Below are positions 36,274-44,274 of a stretch of DNA of 64,000 bases, piece by piece. Below the pieces are notes generated by a model. It ran no database searches and was not told where the DNA came from. It worked only from the letters and a program-made list of their open reading frames with translations. The position numbers were made by a program, and so were the translations under genes. The first letter of the stretch is position 1. Each line of letters starts with the position of its first letter. The stretch lies in contig NZ_JADQDP010000003.1 in assembly GCF_015694735.1 (NCBI RefSeq), forward strand, positions 682,001 to 746,000, in the 5' to 3' direction. The stretch comes from Hymenobacter properus. GTDB lineage: Bacteria; Bacteroidota; Bacteroidia; Cytophagales; Hymenobacteraceae.

Positions 36274-36723
36274 ATGGCCAAACCTCACCAATTTCTCAAC
36301 GCCATGGAAACCGTTTCGTATTCTTCCGCCGCCGTGCGTCCTGCCGCCGCTCCCACCTCCACCTTGGGCACGGTGGTGCAGGTGCTGCGCCTCACGTATG
36401 GCCTGGTGCCCATCGTGGCCGGCCTCGACAAGTTCACCAACCTGCTCACCAACTGGGAAGCCATGCTGCCGGCGGGCCTGGCCCACATGCTGCCTGTCTC
36501 GGCCCACACGTTTATGCTCATCGTTGGCATCATTGAAGTAATAGCCGGGGTGCTGGTGCTGCTGCGGCCACGCATTGGGGCCTGGGTGGTGATGGGCTGG
36601 CTCATTGCCATTGCGGCAACCCTGCTTGCCGGCGGGCATTACTTCGACGTGGCCGTACGCGACCTGGTGATGGCTGTGGGTGCCTGGGCCCTGGCGCGGC
36701 TGAGCGCCCAGGTGCTGCACTAA
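36274..36723 (+). CDS. DoxX-like integral membrane protein
   Basis: A 149-residue protein from ATG 36274 (ATG 36304 in frame is an alternative). Four hydrophobic helices lie at about residues 38-52, 72-95, 100-118 and 125-145. The pattern LRLTYGLVPIVAGLDKFTNLLTNW near 39-62 and a helical bundle resemble the DoxX/DoxD quinol-oxidase-like superfamily, small membrane proteins linked to redox or oxidative stress. It is divergent from the sigma factor at 35483, so coregulation is plausible. Assignment is at superfamily level. Confidence 0.72.
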   Translation: MAKPHQFLNAMETVSYSSAAVRPAAAPTSTLGTVVQVLRLTYGLVPIVAGLDKFTNLLTNWEAMLPAGLAHMLPVSAHTFMLIVGIIEVIAGVLVLLRPRIGAWVVMGWLIAIAATLLAGGHYFDVAVRDLVMAVGAWALARLSAQVLH

Positions 36724-36968
36724 ACGCCGCGAAGCTAGGGTTGCCATCGCAGCCCACGAATTCGATGTGCGTGACAGAAGTGCTATATCCATCAGGAGCA
36801 GCACGTAAACGAATCAGCGCGGACTTCCAGCCTGCATCACCACAAGAGCCATTGGCACAGGGTAGCGGGCCGGAAAGCCGCGCTGCTTTTTGGCGGCTGT
36901 TCATTACGCACTACGGCCGCGCTGGCAGCGTTTTCGCTTTACTTTTAAGTGGTCCTTTTCACTATTCT

Positions 36969-37832
36969 ATGCGAGCGCGCTTTCTACTTCCAGCCTTGTG
37001 GCTGTTGAGCCTGTTGCTGCTCGCGGCGCATGTGCAGGCACAAAACTGCCCGTTGCGGGGACCGTGGCGGGTGATATATCAGCCGCGTATCATGCATACA
37101 CGCAATTGGGATAATGCAACGGATACCGTTATCACCTTAAATAACGATGTCGAGTTAATTCCGGCGCGGTGGAACGCCTCTCCGGACTCCATTCAACTAT
37201 TCGCCCGCTGCGAAAACCAACTTATTGCACCAGCAGCACCGCGTAGTGGGCAGTCCGCTATCCGTTTCGTTTCGACTGGTGCTACCAGCAGGCTCGATGC
37301 GAGTAAACGACGCTTCATCATCGTGCCTTTCGCGCCAGAAGTCACTCTGTGGGCTTATAAGGGCCGGGCCCTGCTGTTTAAGCACGAGTTCAAGGTTGTC
37401 TCCCCGCCTGCACCCACGATAAGCTGCACCCTAAATAATGGCAACGACGTCTGCTCCTGCTACGGTACGGCCCCGTTGCACACTTACACTAAGCCAAACG
37501 AACAATACTCCCTAACCGTGCGTGCCGTGCCAGACCCGTACCTGGAAACGATGATGTTCGACGACGCTCAATACCGGCTGAAGGGATACAGCGTTACCCT
37601 GATGCGAAATGGCACCCCGCTCGAACCCGCTCAAGTGTGCAATACTCCTACTATTAATCTATCCCTTTTCCAAAGCATAGTGGCGCCGGGCGACCAACTG
37701 CTGGTGGAGGTGCATCAGGCGCAGCGCAAGAATTTTAAGGGCCAAATTGAAGACTTGGCCCTTGAGGGCACCAAAATTATTTCCATTCCAGTGCCAGTTT
37801 CCTACGAGGCACCTGAAGGGCAGGGATGGTGA
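36969..37832 (+). CDS. Secreted protein with a GldM C-terminal-like domain
   Basis: A 287-residue protein from ATG 36969, with a clear signal peptide (residues 1-24, ending HVQAQ). The C-terminal third is the recognisable part: PDPYLETMMFDDAQYRLKGY near 188, then NLSLFQSIVAPGDQLLVEVHQAQRKNFKGQ near 230-260 (quoted in part). This matches the terminal domain of GldM, the T9SS motor component. The transmembrane helix of GldM that binds GldL is absent, so the protein is a free periplasmic or exported domain. Codon use is visibly less GC-rich than in neighbours, with more AT in third positions, suggesting a different history. No T9SS motor genes are nearby. Confidence 0.72.
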   Translation: MRARFLLPALWLLSLLLLAAHVQAQNCPLRGPWRVIYQPRIMHTRNWDNATDTVITLNNDVELIPARWNASPDSIQLFARCENQLIAPAAPRSGQSAIRFVSTGATSRLDASKRRFIIVPFAPEVTLWAYKGRALLFKHEFKVVSPPAPTISCTLNNGNDVCSCYGTAPLHTYTKPNEQYSLTVRAVPDPYLETMMFDDAQYRLKGYSVTLMRNGTPLEPAQVCNTPTINLSLFQSIVAPGDQLLVEVHQAQRKNFKGQIEDLALEGTKIISIPVPVSYEAPEGQGW

Positions 37833-37955
37833 CAACAGCTAAACTATTTGGTGGTTGAGGTTTCAGTCGGCAGCGCCCAATCGGGTGCTTCCACGGGTTG
37901 GCGCACCGAAAGCTTGGCCGTTTACGTTCTTGCGTAGCGCCCACGCTTTCCCGCC

Positions 37956-38900
37956 ATGCCCCACGACCATTCTCACGCCGGCCACCAGCACGCCGCCCCG
38001 CCGCCCGGCGGTGGCTTCAACGCCGCCTTTGCCATTGGCATTGGCCTCAACCTGGCCTTTGTGGTGGCCGAAACCATCGGCGGCTTCTGGGCCAACTCCG
38101 CCGCCCTGCTCTCCGATGCCGGCCACAACCTGAGCGACGTGCTGAGCCTGGCTCTGGCCTGGGGCGCCGCCTGGCTGGCGGGCCGCCCGGCCACCCAGCG
38201 CTACACCTTCGGCTACCGCGGGGCCACCATTCAGGCCGCGCTGCTGAATACAGCTCTGCTCTACGCCGCGCTGGGCTTCATCCTTTGGGAAACCATTGAC
38301 CACCTGCGCCATCCCGAGCCCGTGAACGGCCGCTGGGTGATGGTGCTGGCCGGCATCGGCATTCTGATAAATGGGGTCACGGCCCTGCTCTTCCGTAGCG
38401 GGCAGAAGTCCGACGTGAACGTGCGCGGCGCCTACCTGCACATGCTCACCGATGCGCTAGTGAGCGTGGGCGTGGTGGCCGGCGGCGGCCTCGTGCTGCT
38501 CACCGGCTGGACCTGGCTCGACCCGGTTATCAGCTTCATCATCCTCGGCATCATCGCCTACAGCTCCTGGGGCCTGCTGCGCGACAGCCTGCGCCTGGGC
38601 CTGCAAGCCGTACCCGACGGCATCGACCCCGCCGCCGTGCGCGCTTGGCTGCTAGCCCAGCCCCAGGTCGAATCCGTGCACGACCTGCACATCTGGAGCC
38701 TCAGCAGCTCGGGCCACGACGCGGCCCTCATGGCCCACCTCGTGCGCCCCGGCGGCGCCGACGCCGCCTGGCTTGGGGCGCTCACGAAGGGACTCGAAAC
38801 CAACTTCCACATTCATCACAGCACCGTGCAGGTGGAGGACGGCGCCCTGCCCGGCGGCTGCCACAGTCATTGTGAAGCGCCGGAAGTAGCCCACAAGTAG
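37956..38900 (+). CDS. Cation diffusion facilitator (CzcD/ZitB-type) metal exporter
   Basis: A 314-residue CDF transporter. A His-rich N-terminus (MPHDHSHAGHQH) precedes six hydrophobic helices. Zinc-site residues are visible in SDAGHNLSD (H57, D61) and HMLTDALVS (about 147-155), and the cytoplasmic C-domain has VHDLHIWSLSSSGHDAALMAHLV near 245-268. The family exports Zn2+, Co2+ or Cd2+ by proton exchange. The C-terminal stop codon lies inside the arm of an inverted repeat (38898-38969). No metal-responsive regulator is adjacent. Confidence 0.93.
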   Translation: MPHDHSHAGHQHAAPPPGGGFNAAFAIGIGLNLAFVVAETIGGFWANSAALLSDAGHNLSDVLSLALAWGAAWLAGRPATQRYTFGYRGATIQAALLNTALLYAALGFILWETIDHLRHPEPVNGRWVMVLAGIGILINGVTALLFRSGQKSDVNVRGAYLHMLTDALVSVGVVAGGGLVLLTGWTWLDPVISFIILGIIAYSSWGLLRDSLRLGLQAVPDGIDPAAVRAWLLAQPQVESVHDLHIWSLSSSGHDAALMAHLVRPGGADAAWLGALTKGLETNFHIHHSTVQVEDGALPGGCHSHCEAPEVAHK

Positions 38901-38969
38901 TGTGGACTTTTAGTCCGCGAGTATTGAATTTAAGCAGCTTCTGGCCTCGCGGACTAAAAGTCCGCGCTA
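38898..38969. repeat. Nested inverted repeat (GGACTTTTAGTCC family)
   Basis: Arms 38898-38921 and 38946-38969 match in inverted orientation at 22 of 24 positions, with a 24-nt loop. Each arm holds its own hairpin (GGAC-TTTTA-GTCC and CGCGGAC-TAAAA-GTCCGCG). The left arm begins at the stop codon of the CDF gene. Confidence 0.85.
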
Positions 38970-38979
38970 CATTTCGGCC

Positions 38980-40230
38980 ATGCAAGCCTCCCACCCCACT
39001 AAAAATACCGTTTTCACCGCTGCTGTCATCGTGGCGGCGCTGGGCTATTTCGTTGATATCTACGACCTGATTCTGTTTAGCATCGTGCGCGTCGGCAGCC
39101 TCACCTCGCTGGGCGTGGTGGGCAAGGAAGCCCTCAAAACCCAGGGCGAGTACCTGATTTCGATGCAGATGGGCGGCATGCTGCTCGGCGGCATCCTCTG
39201 GGGCATACTGGGCGATAAGAAGGGCCGCTTGTCGGTGTTGTTCGGCTCCATCCTGCTCTATTCGCTGGCCAATATTGCCAACGGCTTTGTGCAAACCCTC
39301 GACCAATATGCTTGGCTGCGCCTCATTGCCGGCATCGGCCTGGCTGGCGAGTTGGGCGCGGGCATTACCCTCGTGAGCGAAAGCCTGCCGCAAGACAAAC
39401 GCGGCTACGGCACCATGATAGTGGCCACCGTGGGCGTGAGCGGCGCCCTACTCGGCTATTGGGTAGGCGACCGGTGGGGCTGGCGCAATGCCTACTTTGT
39501 GGGCGGTGGCCTGGGCCTGGCTCTGCTGCTGCTGCGCGTGAGCGTGTTCGAGTCGGGTATGTTTCAGAAGGCACAGGCGGCCGCTCACGTCAGCCGGGGC
39601 AACTTCCTGAGCCTGTTCACCAACGGCCCCCGGCTCGGGCGCTACCTGCGCTGCCTGCTCATTGGGGTGCCTCTGTGGTTTGTGGTGGGCATCCTCATCA
39701 CCTTCGCGCCCGAGTTTGGCGAGGCCCTGGGCGTGCAGCCGGGGCCGGCGCCGCTGTCGGCCGGACTGGCCGTGTTCTGGTGCTACTTCGGACTGGTGTT
39801 TGGCGATTTTGCCAGCGGGGCGCTCAGCCAGCTGCTGCGCTCGCGCAACCGCGCCTTGCAGCTCTTCCTGGCCTTTTGCACCTTAATGGTAGGCATCTAC
39901 CTGTTCGGCCTGCACGGCGTTTCGCAGACTGTGTTTTACGCCGTGTGCTTCGCAATGGGCATTTCGGTGGGCTTCTGGGCTTTGTTTGTGACGGTGGCGG
40001 CCGAGCAGTTCGGCACCAATCTGCGGGCCACCGTAGCCACCACAGCCCCCAATTTCGCGCGCGGCTCGGTAGTGGCGCTAGTGCCGGCCTTCCGCTGGGC
40101 CGAGGCGCACTTGGGCGGCCGCCTGCCGGGCGCGGCGGCGCTGGGCGGCCTCTCGTTGCTGGTGGCTTTCTGGGCCGTGAGCACCCTGCCCGAGAGCTTC
40201 CACAAAGACTTGGACTACGTGGAAGAATAG
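38980..40230 (+). CDS. MFS transporter
   Basis: A 416-residue major facilitator with about 12 hydrophobic helices. The motif GDKKGRLSVLFGS near residue 83-95 is the loop 2-3 signature, and DIYDLILFSIVRV near 26-38 in helix 1 and RLIAGIGLAGELGAG near 114-128 in helix 4 resemble the metabolite-H+ symporter branch (sugar-acid or dicarboxylate types). The substrate is not identifiable. It starts 11 bp after the 38898-38969 repeat and is followed by a short hairpin at 40308. Confidence 0.87.
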   Translation: MQASHPTKNTVFTAAVIVAALGYFVDIYDLILFSIVRVGSLTSLGVVGKEALKTQGEYLISMQMGGMLLGGILWGILGDKKGRLSVLFGSILLYSLANIANGFVQTLDQYAWLRLIAGIGLAGELGAGITLVSESLPQDKRGYGTMIVATVGVSGALLGYWVGDRWGWRNAYFVGGGLGLALLLLRVSVFESGMFQKAQAAAHVSRGNFLSLFTNGPRLGRYLRCLLIGVPLWFVVGILITFAPEFGEALGVQPGPAPLSAGLAVFWCYFGLVFGDFASGALSQLLRSRNRALQLFLAFCTLMVGIYLFGLHGVSQTVFYAVCFAMGISVGFWALFVTVAAEQFGTNLRATVATTAPNFARGSVVALVPAFRWAEAHLGGRLPGAAALGGLSLLVAFWAVSTLPESFHKDLDYVEE

Positions 40231-40307
40231 GCTCAACCTCGGCCCGCGGCCTTCGTTAGCACAAGCAGCTCAAGCATCAGCGGCCGCACCGCGTCTTTGG
40301 TCTCGGT

Positions 40308-40330
40308 AACTCCGATTTTTAGTCGGAGTT
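40308..40330 (+). terminator. Hairpin after the MFS gene
   Basis: AACTCCGA-TTTTTAG-TCGGAGTT followed by CTTTCT. A weak terminator or a small palindromic repeat. Confidence 0.5.
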
Positions 40331-40369
40331 CTTTCTAACCTGTTTTCGCCTCTCATTCCGCCTCCGAGC

Positions 40370-40816
40370 ATGGCCACGCCCACCAAAAACACCCCCATGT
40401 ATTACCCGTGGCACCATTTTGTGCTGCTTCCGCTGGCCTTCCTCATAGCCGGCTACGCCATCACGCGCTACATCAAAGTGGCCGGCGAAGACGACCAGAT
40501 AGCCCGCCTGTGGTTCACGGTAGCGGCATTGGCCATCATCGGGCTGGGCGTGCTGGTGATGCTGCGCCAGCACTACGCCCTGCAACTGCAGGACCGCATC
40601 TGCCGGCTCGAAGTGCGCCAACGTTATTTTGAGGTGAGCGGGCAGCGCTTCGCCCCGCTCGAAAAGCAACTCACCCTCAAGCAAATCCTTAGCCTACGCC
40701 TGGTCGGCGACGCCGAGTTGCCCGCTCTGGCCCAGGCCGCCGCGACCGAAAAGCTTTCGCCCAAAGACATTCAGGCCCGTATTACCGATTTTCAGTTTGA
40801 CACCATGCGCGTGTGA
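40370..40816 (+). CDS. DUF6526-like membrane protein
   Basis: A 148-residue protein with two hydrophobic helices at about residues 17-34 and 47-64, preceded by a His/Tyr/Trp stretch (MYYPWHHF) and followed by a soluble C-terminal half (QDRICRLEVRQRYFEV ... LTLKQILSLRLVGDAEL). The arrangement and wording match DUF6526, found across Bacteroidota and Firmicutes. Function unknown. A long imperfect inverted repeat separates it from the DUF4286 gene. Confidence 0.75.
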   Translation: MATPTKNTPMYYPWHHFVLLPLAFLIAGYAITRYIKVAGEDDQIARLWFTVAALAIIGLGVLVMLRQHYALQLQDRICRLEVRQRYFEVSGQRFAPLEKQLTLKQILSLRLVGDAELPALAQAAATEKLSPKDIQARITDFQFDTMRV

Positions 40817-40822
40817 TATTTC

Positions 40823-40918
40823 TAGTTGTTAGTTGCCTGTTGTTAGTTGTCAGGGCCTTTAGCATACCTGCCGCTGCGCCATTTTAACTAACAACAAGCA
40901 ACCAACAGCCGACAACTA
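40823..40918. repeat. Imperfect inverted repeat (GTTGTTAGTTG family)
   Basis: Left arm from 40823 (TAGTTGTTAGTTGCCTG...) and right arm ending 40918 (...GCCGACAACTA) are imperfect inverted copies rich in TTGTTAGTTG words. The same words form the element at 44275-44404. Confidence 0.65.
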
Positions 40919-40923
40919 AACTC

Positions 40924-41226
40924 ATGATTCTCTACAACGTCACCAGCAGCATCGACCCGGCCGTGGCCGACGAATGGCTCGACTACATGCGCACCACCCA
41001 CATGCCCGAGGTGATGGAAACCGGTTTTTTCATCAAAAGCCAGCTCCTGCGCCTGCTCAACGAGGAAGACAACGGCATTACCTACGCCGCCCAATACTAC
41101 TGCCTCAGCCTGGAACAGCTCGAAGGCTACCAAACCGTGTGCGCCCCCGCCTTGCGCGCCGACATGGACAAGCATTTCGCCGGCCGCTACCACTCCTTCC
41201 GCACCATGTTGGAAGTGGTGGAGTAA
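40924..41226 (+). CDS. DUF4286 family protein
   Basis: A 100-residue cytoplasmic protein (MILYNVTSSIDPAVADEWL, MPEVMETGFFIKSQLLRLL, QYYCLSLEQLEGY, ALRADMDKHFAGRYHSFRTMLE). This matches DUF4286, a small Bacteroidota family with a ferredoxin-like, Dabb-type fold. The role is unknown. It starts a few bases after the 40823-40918 inverted repeat and is followed by another. Confidence 0.88.
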   Translation: MILYNVTSSIDPAVADEWLDYMRTTHMPEVMETGFFIKSQLLRLLNEEDNGITYAAQYYCLSLEQLEGYQTVCAPALRADMDKHFAGRYHSFRTMLEVVE

Positions 41227-41245
41227 GCCGGCCGATGTTGAGCAG

Positions 41246-41340
41246 AACGTCATGCTGGGCGTAGCCGAAGCATTTATAGCGCGCAACGTAATCATTTACT
41301 CTTGCACGCGAGATGCTTCGGCTGCGCTCCGCATGACGTT
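41246..41340. repeat. Inverted repeat, diverged copy of the GAACGTCATGCTGAGC family
   Basis: Arms 41246-41286 and 41302-41340 are imperfect inverted copies with a 15-nt loop. AACGTCATGC..GCG..GCCGAAGCAT is shared with the perfect element at 23632-23739. The right arm ends in a T-run, so it can also terminate transcription rightward. Confidence 0.85.
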
Positions 41341-41397
41341 TTTTTTAGCAGGCCGTTCCGGCACGAAACCCTTCGCTGCACTGTTAAAAAAGACGAT

Positions 41398-41988
41398 ATG
41401 AAAAACATCATCTTCTTCGGCGACAGCCTCACCGCCGGCCACGGCCTGCGCGCTTCCGAAAGCTTCCCGTCGCTGCTCCAGCAGCGCCTCGACGAGCAAA
41501 ACCTTCCTTATAAAGCCTACAACTACGGCGTGAGCGGCGAAACCAGCGCCGGCGGCCGTCAACGCCTGGCCTCCGTGTTGGCCCGCCACCCGGTCGACGT
41601 CTTCGTGCTGGCCCTGGGGGCCAATGACGGCATCCGCGGCATTCCGGTGCGCGAAACCACCCAGAACCTGCAGTTCATCATCGACGCCGTGCGGCGCCAG
41701 TACCCGCAGGCTCAGCTCGTGCTGGCCGGCTTGGAATTTCCCTTCGACCTCGGCCCACTCGGCGGCCACCGCCTGGCGCACTACGCCGCCGAATTCAAAG
41801 CCCTGTTCCGTACCCTAGCCGAGAAAAACAGCCTGCCCTTTGTGCCCTTTCTGTTGCAAGGCGTGCTGGGCCGCCGCGAGCTCAACCTCCCCGATGGCGT
41901 GCACCCCAACCCCGCCGGCCAGAGAATCTTAGCCGAGAACGTATGGCAGGTGCTGGGGCCGCTGCTGACGCAGCCGGTTAGCTTGTAG
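41398..41988 (+). CDS. GDSL-type arylesterase / lysophospholipase (TesA-like)
   Basis: A 196-residue SGNH hydrolase from ATG 41398. The four blocks are clear: FFGDSLTAGHG (Ser10), GVSGETSAGG near 42, LGANDGIRG near 77 (Asn), and DGVHPNPAGQ near 167 (Asp and His). It matches TesA/arylesterase proteins, which hydrolyse short acyl esters and thioesters. Unlike E. coli TesA it has no signal peptide, so it is probably cytoplasmic. The in-frame start at 41302 lies inside an inverted repeat and was rejected. Confidence 0.92.
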   Translation: MKNIIFFGDSLTAGHGLRASESFPSLLQQRLDEQNLPYKAYNYGVSGETSAGGRQRLASVLARHPVDVFVLALGANDGIRGIPVRETTQNLQFIIDAVRRQYPQAQLVLAGLEFPFDLGPLGGHRLAHYAAEFKALFRTLAEKNSLPFVPFLLQGVLGRRELNLPDGVHPNPAGQRILAENVWQVLGPLLTQPVSL

Positions 41989-42000
41989 CCACAACCGCCT

Positions 42001-42085
42001 GTCATCCTGAGCGCAGCGAAGGACCTTATCACGCTAGACCAATTGGTTCTGACGTGGTAAGGTCCTTCGCTGCGCTCAGGATGAC
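42001..42085. repeat. Near-perfect 33-bp inverted repeat (GTCATCCTGAGCGCAGCG family)
   Basis: Arms 42001-42033 and 42053-42085 differ at one base; the 19-nt loop is itself almost palindromic (GACCAATTGGTTC core). The element fills the gap between two convergent genes. Confidence 0.95.
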
Positions 42086-42105
42086 AAACAATTTGAGGTT
42101 AGCCC

Positions 42106-43026
42106 TCAAAACCCAAACAGATTTCCCTGCACGGGCTGGGGAATGACGAACGGTGGCGGCACCACAATGCCCGTCAGCCCCTTCACCTTTTCCAGGAAAT
42201 ACTGCGCAAACACCGGGGCGTGGCGCACGTCCTTCTGGTGAATGAAGAAGTAGATGTCGTGCACGCCCTGCGCCACCCAGGCGGCCAGGCGTTCGGCCCA
42301 GGCGTCGGCGCGCTGGTAGTCGGTGCTGTGCAGGCCGTGGCCGTTGAAGCGGATAAAAGCTACGGGCGTGGTCAGGCGCATGGGCAGCACGTCGCGCCGG
42401 CCGGCCACGTCGGTTATCACCAGCGTCTTGTTCAGCGCTTCGAGGGTGGCGAACACGGCATCGGCCAAGCCTTTATCGGCGAACCAGCGCGGGTGGCGCA
42501 GTTCTACAGCCAGCGGTATGGTATCAGGGAAGTCGAGTAGGAAGCGTTCCAGCCGCGGCAGGTGCTCGGGGCCGAAATGCGGCGGCAGCTGCAGGAAAGC
42601 CCAGCCCAGGTTATCGCCCAGGCCCTCAAAGGCCCGCGCCATCGTCACCACCAAATCATCGGCCTGAAACAGCTCCCGCTCGTGGCTGATGCTGCGCGGC
42701 AGCTTGGGGCAAAACTTGAACTTCGGCCCTACGGCTTCGCGCCAACGCCGCACCGTGGTAGCGTCGGGAATGCGGTAGTGCGTGGTATTCAGCTCGATGC
42801 TGTTGAACTGCTGAGCGTAGTAGTGCAGGTAGTCGGGCTCCTTAATGCCGGCCGGGAAGTAGCTGCCCAGCCACTCCTTATTGGTCCAGATGGGGCAGCC
42901 CACGTGTAGGCGGGCGGGCGCGGGCTGCGTGGGGCGGGCCTTGGCCAGCACGCGGGCCGTTTCGGGGTGGTCGGGCGGCAGCCGGAAATCAACGTAGCGC
43001 AGGTCGGGCAAGCGGCCAAAATCCAT
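42106..43026 (-). CDS. DUF72 (YecE-like) family protein
   Basis: A 306-residue TIM-barrel-like protein. Diagnostic text: CPIWTNKEWLGSYFPAG near residue 44-61, YAQQFNSIELNTTHYRIP near 72-88, KFKFCPKLPRSISHE near 105, LGWAFLQLPPHFGP near 140, AVELRHPRWF near 175, and YFFIHQKDVRHAPVFA near 256. DUF72 is widespread and uncharacterised; a link to metal clusters or nucleic-acid repair has been suggested for some members. The ATG is 4 nt after a TACCTTTG box, so the mRNA should be almost leaderless. Confidence 0.9.
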   Translation of the reverse strand: MDFGRLPDLRYVDFRLPPDHPETARVLAKARPTQPAPARLHVGCPIWTNKEWLGSYFPAGIKEPDYLHYYAQQFNSIELNTTHYRIPDATTVRRWREAVGPKFKFCPKLPRSISHERELFQADDLVVTMARAFEGLGDNLGWAFLQLPPHFGPEHLPRLERFLLDFPDTIPLAVELRHPRWFADKGLADAVFATLEALNKTLVITDVAGRRDVLPMRLTTPVAFIRFNGHGLHSTDYQRADAWAERLAAWVAQGVHDIYFFIHQKDVRHAPVFAQYFLEKVKGLTGIVVPPPFVIPQPVQGNLFGF

Positions 43027-43030
43027 GGGG

Positions 43031-43038
43031 CAAAGGTA
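43031..43038 (-). promoter_or_regulatory. TACCTTTG promoter box 4 nt before the DUF72 gene
   Basis: Perfect TAnnTTTG on the minus strand followed by CCCC and the ATG at 43026. Confidence 0.55.
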
Positions 43039-43321
43039 GGGTTAGGCCGCGGCGGGTTAGCACGGGCCATACAAAAAAAGCTGGACTTGTGCAACCGGGT
43101 TTCAAAGATGGCCGGCCGGGCGATGCCCGAATTTTACACCCGTCGCATAATCTAATTTTGGCACCTGCGCAATGGCAAAGGCCGGTTTTGGCAAAATATA
43201 GTTTGAGATAATCTCACGGCTACTTTTCGGCCCAACATGAAGATTAATTAAATGCAAGTTTTATAAGAAAAGGACAATTTTAATTCCAATTGGCTTAGTA
43301 GTCGGATGGGAAAATTAGCAA

Positions 43322-43348
43322 TTGGCTAGACGGGTAGGCCTATGTTTG
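43322..43348 (+). promoter_or_regulatory. Bacteroidota-type promoter for rlpA
   Basis: TTG at 43322-43324, 16-nt spacer, TATGTTTG at 43341-43348, 24 nt before ATG 43373. Confidence 0.5.
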
Positions 43349-43372
43349 TTTTGCTCACCATCTGCAAAACGC

Positions 43373-44263
43373 ATGATTTTATTTCGTCGCTCTGCTTTAC
43401 TCGTCCTTTCCAGTTGCTTCTTTTTTCTGCTGTCGTTTTTGAGCGCTCCGGCGCACGCCACCACCCGGCGCACCACCAAAAGCACGGTAGCATCTGCCCC
43501 TAGCGTTAGCACCACCGTGCTGCGCGGCCGGGCCTCCTGGTACGCGAGTAGCTTTCAGGGCCGACGCACCACCAGCGGTGAGCGCTACAACCGCAACAAG
43601 TACACCTGCGCCCACAAAACCCTGCCCTTCGGCACCCGCCTGCGGGTCACGAACGTGAAAAACGGCAAATCGGTGGTGGTGCGCGTGTCTGACCGCGGCC
43701 CCTTCCGTCACCAGCGCATCCTCGACCTGTCCGAAATTGCTGCCCGCCCGCTGGGCATCACCGAGTGCGGCGCCGCCACCGTGGTGGCCGAAGTAGTGGC
43801 CGACGAAACGCCCCTGGGCCCCGCTACCACGCCCGAAAACCTGGCCGCCCTCTACGCCGCCGACCCCGACCCCGAGGCTGCATTCACCACTTATTCGGTA
43901 TCCACCCTCCCGGCCGTAAATGCCGACTCGGCTAGCGTGGACGCACACGGCGCCCTCATCGCCGCCTCCGGCACTGCCAAATCTAAAGTCATCAGCACTG
44001 CCGAAACGGTGAATTGCCCCGCTGGCTTCCTCATCCAGGCCGGCTCCTTCGTGGATGCGGCCAATGCCACGGCCGTGCAGGCCCGCATCAAAGCCCTGAT
44101 GCCCGAATTGAAAGTGGAAATTGCCCAGGAGCTGCTCGACGGCCGCCAGCGCAGCCGCGTGCTCGTGGGCCAGTTTGGCGAGAAGCCCGAGGCCGAAGCT
44201 GTGCGCCAGCAGCTGCTGCTCTGGGGCATCGGCGGGCTGGTGCGCGAGGTGGCGCTGCGGTGA
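43373..44263 (+). CDS. rlpA: Septal ring lytic transglycosylase RlpA family protein with SPOR domain
   Basis: A 296-residue envelope protein from ATG 43373 with a signal peptide (residues 1-29, ending APAHA). The double-psi beta-barrel (about 50-145) has GRASWYASSFQGRRTTSGERY and VRVSDRGPF with the catalytic Asp107. After a low-complexity linker, residues about 220-296 form a SPOR domain (FLIQAGSFVDAANA ... RVLVGQFGEK), which binds denuded peptidoglycan at the septum. RlpA cleaves glycan strands lacking stem peptides during daughter-cell separation. There is no lipobox, so it is soluble rather than lipid-anchored. Confidence 0.9.
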   Translation: MILFRRSALLVLSSCFFFLLSFLSAPAHATTRRTTKSTVASAPSVSTTVLRGRASWYASSFQGRRTTSGERYNRNKYTCAHKTLPFGTRLRVTNVKNGKSVVVRVSDRGPFRHQRILDLSEIAARPLGITECGAATVVAEVVADETPLGPATTPENLAALYAADPDPEAAFTTYSVSTLPAVNADSASVDAHGALIAASGTAKSKVISTAETVNCPAGFLIQAGSFVDAANATAVQARIKALMPELKVEIAQELLDGRQRSRVLVGQFGEKPEAEAVRQQLLLWGIGGLVREVALR

Positions 44264-44274
44264 TTTGGTTATTT

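Larger units (their letters stand above)
43027..43372. other. AT-rich divergent intergenic region (346 bp)
   Basis: Between DUF72 (leftward) and rlpA (rightward). It contains one promoter box for each gene at its two ends and a markedly AT-rich core at about 43150-43320 with no open frame of note. TTTGAGATAATCTCA near 43203 is a small palindrome. Nothing else is recognised. Confidence 0.6.

Noticed and set aside
36741..36968. N-terminal extension of the GldM-C-like gene
   Set aside because: The frame is open, but the text is not signal-peptide-like, while ATG 36969 begins a clear signal peptide.
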